Shown piece by piece: positions 43,829 through 53,909 of a stretch of 64,000 nucleotides of DNA. This stretch comes from Phaseolus vulgaris (taxonomy: Eukaryota > Streptophyta > Magnoliopsida > Fabales > Fabaceae), in the NCBI RefSeq assembly GCF_000499845.2, contig NC_023758.2, positions 13,610,427 to 13,674,426 on the forward strand, read 5' to 3'. Below the pieces are notes generated by a model. The model made no database searches. It had not been told where the DNA came from and saw nothing but the letters and a program-made list of their open reading frames with translations. Both the position numbers and the translations under genes were made by a program. Position 1 is the first letter of the stretch; every line of letters begins with the position of its first letter.

Positions 43829-44129
43829 TTAGGACTGGATGTAGCTCTTGGTTAAGAGTAAACCAGTATAAACATCTTGTGTGATTCTTTCTATCCCTAC
43901 ACTCATAAACTATTTTAACATTGTCTTTAAATTCTATTTGTATAAACAACCGATTGTTTCGTGAAAACAACTTGTTGATTTTCTAGAATCAAACATAAAA
44001 CAGTTTTTTATTGGTTGAACATAATTTTTAATTGATTGACTCTTAAAAACTTTTCACTCTACCTTCAATCTTTGTGAAAATCTTTCAAAAAGAGTTCACC
44101 CCCTCTTGTTTAGCCCTCTAATTCTAACA
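43829..44129 (+). repeat. 5' LTR tail of D
   Basis: Matches the last part of 46678-47748 from GGACTGGATGTAGCTCT on. It carries palindrome pairs 43945/43966 and 44006/44027, both 21 bp apart. Confidence 0.7.
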
Positions 44130-44191
44130 ATTGGCATCAGGAGCTGAGTTCTTGAAAGTCACTCAAGTTTTCGATCCTAAAACCTTTTTAA

Positions 44192-46315
44192 ATGGCTGAA
44201 AAACTACCCTTTGAGGAAGGGGCTTTTATAAATAGGTCATTGTTTTTGTGGACTGAACTATCAATTTTGGAATGTTAGAATGAAAATCTTTGTTGAATTA
44301 ATTGATAGAGGAATCTATATGTTGTACCCAAATTTGAAAAAGATGATGTTTTCATTGAAAAATCTTGATCCCAATGGACTGAGAGTGAAAGTAAAAGAGC
44401 TCAATATGATTGCATTTCCAAAAACATCATCACCTATGCTTTGAATTCTGACGAGTTTTTCAGGGTCTCACAATGTGCTTCTGCAAAAGGATGTGGGACA
44501 TCCTTGAGGTTACCCATGAAGGCACCACTGATGTGAAGAGAGCAAGGAAGCATGCTCTGATTCAAGAATATGAAATGTTCAAAGGCCAATCAAAACCCTT
44601 TTCCCGTTTTTTTGAAAAACAACTGATAATTTTTTCGAAACAACCGGTTGAAACGTGCTTTTATTGCATGAAAATGGGCCCTACTGTTAGATTATACAAA
44701 GTAAGAAGGTTTTTTGTTCCCAAAGGTATTTTGAAATGGGTTCCTAAGGTTCTTACTAACATCATTGGACCCAAACTCATAAGGGGACCAAATCTTGCTC
44801 CTTGATCTTGTTTCTTGCAGGGTTCTTTGATGGCAAATAAGCACTTGTGGTACCTGGAAAGTGGTTTCTCTAAGCACATGACAGGGGATAAAAGCAAGTT
44901 TGTCAATCTTTTCCTTAAGCAAGAAGGTCATGTGACTTATGGGGACAACAACAAAGGGAAAATTCCTTGAAGAGGAACCATTGGAGACAAGAACACCTTC
45001 TTGATCAATAATGTGTTATTTGTGGAAGGTCTAAAGCATAACCTCCTAAGCATAAGCCAACTGTGTGACAAAGGTTATCAAATAACCTTCAAGCCCAACA
45101 CGTGTGACATAAGCCTGCTGAAATCACAAGAAGTTTTGTTGATTGGTCAAAGAATCAACAATGTCTATTTACTTGATATCTCACATTCTGCATCTATTGG
45201 CTGCCTTATAACCAAACATGAGGACTTCTAACCAAATATGAGGAATCATGGTTATGACATAGAAGGAGAGAACGCATCCATATGCATCATCTAAATAAAT
45301 TATTTCAAGAGATTTTGTGGTAGGTTTACCCTCAAGTTTGATGAAAAAATGAATAGTGGTATTTTTCTTGGTTATTCCTTAACTAGCCATGCTTATAGAG
45401 TATATAACAAAAGACTTATGACTGTGGATGAGTCCATTCATGTTGTCTTTGGTGAAAATAACCCTAAGAACATAACTCTGTGAAGAATTATGTAGAAGAA
45501 CATGATCAGAAGACCATTCTGCAGAAGCTGGAATCTTGTCCAGAAAAACAACTGGTTGATTCTACGAAACAACCTGTTGAAATTCTGCATTAGGATGATC
45601 AGCCCAAAGAATGGAGAATTACAAGAGACCTTTATATGGACAACATCATCGGACAGATTGATAAGGGAGTCTCAACTTGAAATTCTATCTCAAATTACTG
45701 CAAACACATGGCTTTTGTATCTCAAATTGAACATAAATCCATTTGTGATGCACTTAAGAATTTGTTGCAACTATGTATAGGGAATTTGAAATGTCTATGA
45801 TGGGGGATTTATCCTTCTTCTTAGGGATACAAGTCAAGCAATTAAAGGATGACATCTTCCTAAGCCAAAGGTGCAAGCTAGATAGAAAGAGCATAAGTGG
45901 CACATGTCATTTTCTTGGAGCAAGCCTCATATCTTGCCATAGCAAGAAGCAAGCTTGTGTGACTCTCTCAACTGCAGAAGCTAAGTATATAGCTATTGGT
46001 ATTTGTTGTGCACAAATCCTTTGGATCAAACAACAACTAGAAGACTTTGGCTTGAAGGTTAACAATGTACCCTTGCTTTGTGATAATACAAGTGCAATCA
46101 ACCTCACTAAAAATCCAATTCAGCATTCAAGGACTAAGAACATTGAGATTCACTGCCATTTTATAAGGGATCATGTGAGCAATGGGGATAGTGAAATTCA
46201 GTTTATTGAAACTGAAAAGCGACTTGCAGATATCTTCACTAAGCCACTGCCTCGAGAAAGGTTTTTCTTCTTAAGAAATGAGTTGGGTATCCTTGGTTCT
46301 CAAAATCTTTCTTAA
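44192..46315 (+). pseudogene. Gag-pol remnant of element D
   Basis: Gag starts MAEKLPFEEGAFINR (44192). The capsid part joins directly to the second knuckle CFYCMKMGPTVRLY (44655-44700, last Cys and His lost), so the first knuckle and coiled coil are deleted. Protease LESGFSKHMTGD has Asp to Glu at the active site (near 44855). Integrase is reduced to a C-terminal piece (GIFLGYSLTSHAYRVY, near 45355). Reverse transcriptase is almost absent: FEMSMMGDLSFFLGIQVKQ joins RNase H (CKLDRKSISGTCHFLGASL) at about 45869. The RNase H frame 45773-46315 is open. A palindrome pair at 45547/45568 lies in the integrase-reverse transcriptase linker. Confidence 0.75.
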
Positions 46316-46677
46316 TTCTGTTTTTATCCATTCTCTTAGCCTATTTGTAAAGACAAATAAGGGGAGAAATTGGGGGTTTATGTGTTGTAATTCTGTTATT
46401 CTGTGGTGTGTGCAAATCTGTTTAGAACTATTGCTACCAAGTTCTAATACACCACTGATTCTGCTGCCTAGTTCTGTTGCACAAGCACTGGTTTGACACT
46501 ATTTTTCTAGTTTTCTGCATATACATGTGCAAATCTGTGTGTGCCTTTTTAAATATGGTTTATTCTGCTGTTATGTATGCTTTGTATATGCATATATTCT
46601 ATTTTCCATGACTTATCAGGTTCAAACACTACAACACTAGCAAACCAGGGATTTGTATTAATCAAATAGGGGGAGAT

Positions 46678-47748
46678 TGTTGAACAATGTGCTTTGAGTC
46701 TCCAAATCCAAGGGGAAAGCTTAAAGACCTTGTTGTTGGTTGTGTGTGTGTTGTCTAATAGTCTTTGAAATGTTAATTCACTCCTTAAGATGATCCAAGT
46801 TCATTTGAATATTAATCTTTTTGAAAAGATGGGTTTTCTAAAAGGGTGTGAAATTTCAACCTATTGAAATGTCGATTCAACTTGTTGTTTGACACTTAGT
46901 GGTTTTTAAAATGGCTTGGAAAAGCTTAGCTTTGTTTTGGCTTTGCAGTCAAACAGATTCAACCGATTGTTTCGAGAAATCAATTGGTTGTTTTTTCTGA
47001 AAACCTTAACAGAATTTTGTTAAGAGGTTTTAATCTGTTTTAAATGATTCCAACAGCTTTTGGTTTTTGATTTAACTACTTTGACAATTTGATTGGAGTA
47101 TAAAAAGGTTGTTTTACACTCCTATGCATTAAATAAGAAAAAGAGATCAATCAAAAACAATTTTCAAGATTTCAAAAGGCTTTTGGATCATCTCAAGTGT
47201 GGAATAGGATAGGGTCTTGCAATTCTAAACTTTAATCTTTGATTTTCCCCAAGTGTATTATATTCCTTTCTTCCTTGAACATTTTATTTATGTTTGTTCT
47301 TGTGTGAGCCAGTTTCAAAAGGTGTTTCTGGAAACTGTGTTGTTTGCCAAAGAGTGGTTTGTGTTCTTGAAGGGTTCAAGATAATCACTCTTGGTGTGTG
47401 TTTTGTAATCTAAGGTTGATCACATAGTGAATTCTCAGTGGTTAGTTGAGGACTGAATGTAGCTCTGGGTTAAGAGTGAACCAATATAAACATCTTACGT
47501 GATTCTCTCTATCCCTACACTCAAAAATTATTTTAACATTGTTTTTCAATTCTGCTAGTATAAAAAACCAGTTGTTTTGTGAAAACAACTAGTCGATTTT
47601 CTGGAATCAAACTTAAAATAGTTTTTTTATTGGTTGAAAAAAAAATTCAATTGATTGACTTTTCACAACTTTTCACTTTACCTTCAATCTTTGCGAAAAT
47701 ATTTCAAAAACAATTCACCCCCTCTTGTTTTGCCCTCTAATTCTAACA
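46678..47748 (+). repeat. 3' LTR of D (1071 bp)
   Basis: Starts TGTTGAACAATG, ends ATTCTAACA. TATA candidate GTATAAAAAGG near 47099. Palindrome pairs 46855/46876 and 46959/46980 are upstream of it, 47563/47584 and 47625/47646 downstream; all are 21 bp apart. Confidence 0.8.
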
Positions 47749-48358
47749 GTTTCTTCCTACCACAAACGATCCACCCAAAACTAGTAAGGATATTCTAGAA
47801 GAATGCTAGATTGTCAAAAGATAAATTTATCGTCTCCATGATCTTTTACAAAGAAGACATTTTATACCAAGTAAGTGATGGAAATCATTCAGCCTCGAAA
47901 CTTTTGGCTAAGAAGATAGACAAATATCGTGCTTTATTGGAGAGGAACACTCATAAATTGAAGAGTTTTTTCTTCTTCTTAACCTTGTAAACTATATAGA
48001 GTAGTTAGAAATTATTTTGGGGCCTTGTATTTTGGGCCTAGTAGAGTAGGGTGCAAATAGAAAAGAGAGTAGAGTGTAAAATAGGAAAAGGGATATGTAA
48101 ATAGGAAAATAGGCAAGGATGGCATGAAGGTCCACGTGTCCTCTCTTCAATGGATAGAATTTTCCTCCAATGAACATATGCCACTTGTCACCCTCCCATT
48201 GGATAGGATTTGCACTAATAAGGAGGTGACACTTGTCACACTCTAATTTGAGAGGTTTTGAAAGACTTTCTCCTATAAATAGGAATCTCTTGTACATGTA
48301 CTTTCAACTTTGATTTGAGTAAAGAAATGTTATCCAGTTTTTTATCCTCTAAGCACAT
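47749..48358 (+). repeat. LTR-like promoter sequence, unassigned
   Basis: A TATA box CTCCTATAAATAGGAATC (about 48270-48287) followed by TGATTTGAGTAAAGAAATGTT resembles plant gypsy LTRs. Boundaries are not found. Confidence 0.4.
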
Positions 48359-49370
48359 GATCCTGAGGTAGTCAATGAATTCTATGTCAATGCTTGGACA
48401 GGAGGTGAAGGAGCTTAGGAAATGAGATCAAGACTAAGAGGAAAATGGGTGCCCTTTGATAGAGATTCTATCATTGCCTTTTTGGGAGATTCTTTGCAAC
48501 TGAGAGGAGATGATGATTGTACTTATCACCAACTGAGAGTTAAAACATATGGCTTTAATGATGATGAAGTGGATAGGGAAATTTGTTTAGTCAATCACTC
48601 CTATAAAATAAGCCCAATTGGGAAACCATAGAAAACTTTAAGGAAACACATGAAGACCCTATCTCAAGTTTGGATGGTATTCGTGTTAGCTAACATGGTG
48701 TCCATTGGTCCTGTGTTACACCTTAATATTCCCAAGTGTCATCTTCTCTATTGCCTCTTAAAAAATAAATTATTGTGTTGATGTTGCTAAGATTATTTAT
48801 CATGAAATATGTAAGTTTCTTAGATTATAAGTTAATCAGAAGTCAAAAGGTTCTTTGGGGTTTCCTGCTTTGATAACTACTCTTTGTGCAACTCATGGGG
48901 TTGGGGCAAACCCATCAACAAAAATTACACCTCCAATTTATCTAAAATTTATTGTGAATAATTGTATTGCTACATGGGAGCAAGCTCTACAAGCTGGTGA
49001 TGTTGCTATTCATCATTCACCAATCCATCACCTTGACTCATCATCATCTTTCAGGGAGGATAGGATACTGGAACAAATGCAACATATGCTATTGGAACAA
49101 AGAGCCACATGGGAGCATATACAAATGCAGAAAAGTGCTAATCATAGAGGGATAAAGCATTTTCATCAAGCTGCATATCAAAATATCCCTCAAGGGCAAC
49201 CCAACCCCTATATGCATCTAGAACAATTTGAGGCTTATGTATCTTGGCCTGGGGTCAAATTTTATTATTCAGGGGGGTAGATCCAGTAAATGATGCAAGG
49301 CCATGTACCGCTGTAGATAAAGAATTTAATACAGAGCTAGATGAATTCTTGGGAAGAGAAGATTGAGCAA
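48359..49370 (+). pseudogene. Putative plant transposon protein (Transposase_32-like), broken
   Basis: In frame from 48359: EVVNEFYVNAWTGG, a stop, then LRGKWVPFDRDSIIAFLGDS, CTYHQLRVKTYGF, a stop near 48630, HMKTLSQVWMVFVLANMV and PKCHLLYCLL. After several stops and a shift it resumes at 48855 with GFPALITTLC, and a C-terminal His/Gln-rich part (ILEQMQHMLLEQRATWEHI, likely a helix) follows. These blocks are characteristic, from memory, of the plant-transposon-protein domain widespread in legume genomes. Function unknown. It is a different subfamily from the ORF at 2730. Confidence 0.65.
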
Positions 49371-49906
49371 AAACATGGTTTTATTTTTCTAGTTTTCTTT
49401 TCTTTTCAGTAATTTTAAATTTTGTTTTATTTTTGTAGTTGTTTATTTCTGTCTATTTATTATTTGCTTATTTTTGTTTTAAATGGTCTGTATTTTTATT
49501 CTTGAATTAATTTCTTCCTTATTTTGTTATTTTTATTTAAATGTCTTGTATTTTTATTCTTGAATAATTTTATTGAATTATTTTTAGTTTTAATTTAATT
49601 ATTGAGTGGTTTCTAGTTTTATTTTTCTTAAATAAATAAGAACTACAATATTAAATTTGAATGGTGGAAGAAAGGACTTTGTGCTTATATATTAAATAGT
49701 GAAATGAATTAGACACAGGTTGGAAAAGAAAATGTGATTGAATCTTTATTCAAATGTAGTAGAATTTATGATACATGAAAATTTAACAGGATGATTTATT
49801 AGAATAGAAAATGACAAAACTATAAGGAATGAGACCAATTAAACCAAATGAGTGTGTGAACATTAAACAGTTTTGAGAGTTCTACTGATAGATTGACAAT
49901 TATGGT
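49371..49906. other. T-rich non-coding stretch
   Basis: (T/A)-rich sequence after the pseudogene, with imperfect repeats of TTTATTTTTGTTTTA and CTTGTATTTTTATTCTTGAA. No gene. Confidence 0.5.
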
Positions 49907-50303
49907 TGCTTTATTTTTATTTTTTGTTACATTATAAAAGAGCATGAAGATGATCGATGCATTTGTATTAATTAGGAAACCAGGGTCAAATAGCCAACCT
50001 TTATGTAAATATAATTCATTTATTGATAACCCTTTTTTAGCCAAGAATTTTTGTTATTATTGCACCCTACGCCTTTAATGATATATTTTCCTACCCATTG
50101 GCATTGACATTTTTATTTTTTGTTACATTATAAAAGAGAATGAGATGGTCGAGGCATTTGTGTTAATTAGGGAACCAAGGCCAAATAGCGAACATTTATG
50201 TAAATATAATTCATTATTGATAACCCTTTTTGAGCTAAGAGTTTTTGTTATTATTGCACCCTACGCCTTTAATGATATATTTTCCTACCTATTGACATGT
50301 TTA
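49907..50303. repeat. Tandem duplication, 196-bp unit
   Basis: TTTTTGTTACATTATAAAAG begins at about 49921 and again at 50117. The similarity runs through ATTAATTAGGAAACCA, GTAAATATAATTCATT and CACCCTACGCCTTTAATGAT to CCTACC(C/T)ATTG(G/A)CAT. Two diverged copies side by side. Confidence 0.75.
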
Positions 50304-50887
50304 AGGAAGGAAAACATATATGCAATACATATAAAAAAGGGAATAAATTATTTCTGTTGATTAAAAAAATGTTGAAAAAAAAACATGTTGAAATCATGAA
50401 TAAGAAGAAAGAAAATGAGGAAAAGTGTGACGTCAAAGAAAATGGTGATTAGATAACACATATGTACTATAATTGGATTGTAAGTATGTTCTTCTTTAAA
50501 ATATGCATTTTGTTATCTTAAAAAGCAATACTTTTTGGAAGCCCAACCTTATTATAACCCTGTAAAAGACCTTAAGATTCATGTTTCTAATATGTTTGTG
50601 ATATGAAGATGAAATGAAAAGCAAATGTGATTTGTTATGATTCATTGAAAATAGAGAAAAATACTTACCTTTGAGAATATGACAAGAAATTCCTTGATAA
50701 ATTGTCATTTTATTGTTTTAGTTCGATCTTGGAAGTTTATTGTATATTTTGCTATATTTGAATTTGGAAGCAACATAAGTTTCTAATTTAATATGTTGTT
50801 TAGTGAATTAAGTTGTTTTGATATTTAAATTCAAATATGATTTAGTTATATTCATTTACTTTGTTTGAGGTCAAGTAAGATTCTATG
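50304..50887. other. AT-rich spacer
   Basis: No recognisable feature. Confidence 0.5.
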
Positions 50888-51620
50888 TTGGGGGAGTTGA
50901 TAAGTGTTATATTTCAGTAATATTTCATATTAAAATACAAACACTTATAGATATTTATTGATAAAATAATTATAATATAACCCTTAATTTATGAATTTAA
51001 ACATTTTTACATATTTTGTGGTTATAATATGAATAAGAACGATTTATTCTCAAATTTGTATTAATTTCAGGATTCTAGGGATACATAGAGATGAAAGGGC
51101 AAAAGGAGAATATACAAAGATAAAAAGGTAAAGATGGAATGCTCAAAGACTCGCCCAAACTCACCTAAGCCAGAAGCTTCCAAAGGATCTCGCCCAAGCA
51201 AGCTCAGTCACACCTAGGTGAGATCACTCTAGAGATATTGGGTATGTTTTCATCTAACTCGCTCAATCACGCCGAGACGAGGAGTCACTTCGCCTAAGCC
51301 CAACTAGGTTAAATATGAGGCGTGAGGGACAACCCTAGACATCATTTGGAGAATAGAAGGTGATAAAAAACCTTAGAGGAGGCAACCGTCAAGGAGAAAC
51401 ATCCTGAATCTTCTTTGTTTGCTTTCCATGCTTGTAATGGCCAACATGAGTGGTTAATTCTACCCTTTAGGATTTGGAGTAATTTGTTCAAACTCTTATG
51501 TATTGAGGTGATATTTAAATATAATATTTTGTTCTTGATTGATTGATTGGTATTGTCATTTTATTCATAAAGCTTGTTTACGATGATTTTGATCCTTAGA
51601 TTTGACTGAAAAAAAACTTC
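50888..51620 (+). repeat. Purine tract and LTR remnant
   Basis: TTGGGGGAGT (50888-50897) is followed by TGATAAGTGTTATATTTCAG, the usual tract-plus-LTR start of plant gypsy elements. Further on there are several CTCGCCCAAGC-like phrases (51140-51300) that I know from legume LTRs. The LTR end is not resolved. The pseudogene at 48359 may be the interior of the same element. Confidence 0.5.
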
Positions 51621-51918
51621 TAAGTTTTTTACTTAAATGATAATGCTTAACATATTTGAATGCTAGGAATAGATTTGAAATGTTAATTTCTATCAACATC
51701 TAATCATAATGATAAAGATTTTTTATAAATATGCGAGGAATCGATATTTAGGAGACTCTCTTAATAATTTTAAACGTGAGAAATCGATATAAATGAATTT
51801 TATATGGACATCAACATCAATCAAATGATAGAATATTATTATGTTTTTCAAAATACAAAAGAGAAAGAAGGATGAACTTCAATCCCAATTATCCTTTTTT
51901 TTCTCCTTTATTTTAATA

Positions 51919-52173
51919 TGGTATCAGAGCCATTTAGAGTCTATTATAGCGAGAATTTGTTGGACTCACCAGGTCACCTGCTACAGACCGCAATCGGATC
52001 ATCCATAAATATATAGTCTCATGCACGATTTGGAGGGTTTCAACATGAGGGGAGTGTTGGAGATCCTACATCGACTAGAGATAAAAACATTTTATTGTAT
52101 ATAAGTGGGTGCAAACATCACCTTATGAGCTAATTTTATAAGGTTTAGTTAGGCTTAAAATTGACTTCTTAAA
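51919..52173 (+). mobile_element. TRIM-like element, 5' LTR missing
   Basis: A perfect primer site TGGTATCAGAGCC (51919-51931), about 120 bp of interior, a purine tract ATGAGGGGAG, then an LTR starting TGTTGGAGATCCTACATCGA (52055) and ending near CTTCTTAA (52172). Same family as 8211-8600. Confidence 0.7.
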
Positions 52174-53639
52174 ACTAAGAATAGATTTTGAAACTTTTCA
52201 ATGCTTCATACAATGATTTATTTGGCCATTTCCTGAAAGTGGAGATATTTTATTAAGAGAATAGATTTTCTAATATTACAACACATTTTTTTCTTTGAAT
52301 ACTAAGATATTAAGTTTCTAAAAAAAATAAGTTTTTTTTTATATGAGGATATATATATATAGATGGAACTATTTAAGAACTTTTCTTCAACAATTAATTA
52401 GTTAGGCTTTGGTTTGGATGAGATTGCAACCAAACATTAGCTTCCCCGATAAAAAAAAAATACGAAAAACCAAAGATAAATTGTTTCATCATCTCTGTGG
52501 GATTCTCATGGTTCCACATAATTCATAAAACATCAACAAACGTGTATATGGACTTTCATGGTCCATTCTAAAAATTCATATACACTTATTAAGATAAGGA
52601 TGAAGGTTTCATTTTCAAGGTGATGGGAGTGGTGGGAGGAACAAGAATATTGGGCCTTTATTTATAAGCATATTCTTATGTTTGAAGCTTGAATAGATGT
52701 TTAGAAGAAAAAGTTAACTTTTGTTAGAATTTAGAAATGAAAAATGGACTCAAGGATGTTTAACACTGAATACGAATTTAATCTAAGTGGGTTATATAAA
52801 TGTGAATGTTTGAATATAAGAGTAGGACAAAATGAAACATGTTATTTATTACTTGTTAATGGTATCATTACAAAGTTTCAAGAAAGAGATTATTAATACT
52901 ATATATAGAAATAATTTCCCAATATAAATTATCATATTCATTCATTGATAATAATATACTAATAAATTAGTCATTAATAATAAATAATTAAATTATTTTT
53001 GACATTACAAAAAAAAACAACTTAATTTTTAAAATATTTTCAGTTTATTAAAAACTTAAAGTTGAAATTATTTATTTTTATATATTCATTTCAATTTATT
53101 ATTTCATAATTTTGTTTCTACTCCTAAAACCCTTTTTTTTTAAATTGGAAAAACTAGGGGTAAGGATTTAGGACCTGGACCGATTCTGACCCAATTCAAA
53201 ACAGTCGCATTTGGGTAAGATGTGGGTAAAGGATAATTACTTTTGGTTCTAAGTTAATTCTGGAAAAATCATTCACAATTATTTCGTTCATTACTAATTT
53301 AAATAACTTCACTATTTTTTCAACTCATTTTATAATTTTCCTGCTAATTTATTATTCGTTTACACATTTTTTTCTCATCAACATAATTTTTTTAATAATA
53401 ATGTTATATGCGCATAAAATATAAATCATTAGATTAAAAAGTTAGATATATAATTCATGATATTTGTAAAAAATAGTATTTATATTGTATAGTATTTAAC
53501 ATGTTTTGTGATGTAAAATAATCATTACTTCATGCGTATGATATAATGCATGAACTAAAGTGGAGAAATAGCATTATGGAACATGTCAATAAGAAAAAAG
53601 GAGAAATCTCTGTGTTTCTATAATGGTGTTAACAATAAA
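52174..53639. other. AT-rich spacer
   Basis: No gene or element recognised. Confidence 0.55.
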
Positions 53640-53856
53640 AAAAATTGATAAAATGGCAGAAAACGTGGTAACCTATTTCCGAATGGCTTCTCTATACAAA
53701 TCTCTCACCCTCTACATACAACAAATCATCAGATTTACTAAAAAGTAATTGATGACTAGGAATATGCCCTACCATTAACTATTTCTAATAATTTCTAGCT
53801 AAAGCTAACTATTCTAATCATCATAGAAGCTCCCCAGCCACTCAAAAGGGGGATTT

Positions 53857-53883
53857 TCTTTTTCTTTTTCTTTTTCTTTTTCT
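53857..53883. repeat. (CTTTTT)n microsatellite in a 3' UTR
   Basis: About four to five six-base units, 27 bp downstream of the galactosyltransferase stop codon on the minus strand (GAAAAA on the transcript). Confidence 0.8.
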
Positions 53884-53909
53884 GTTGAAACCTGGTCAGT
53901 CAGTAGTAG

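Larger units (their letters stand above)
43829..47748 (+). mobile_element. SIRE-type copia element D, internally deleted
   Basis: A 5' LTR tail (43829-44129), primer site ATTGGCATCAGGAGC (44130), shortened gag, protease, small parts of integrase, RNase H, purine tract AAATAGGGGGAGAT (46664-46677), and a complete 3' LTR (46678-47748). Confidence 0.78.

Noticed and set aside
1747..47659. CRISPR-like array from the recurring 14-mers
   Set aside because: Copies are paired palindromes dispersed over 46 kb in retrotransposons of a plant genome, not regularly spaced repeats with unique spacers.
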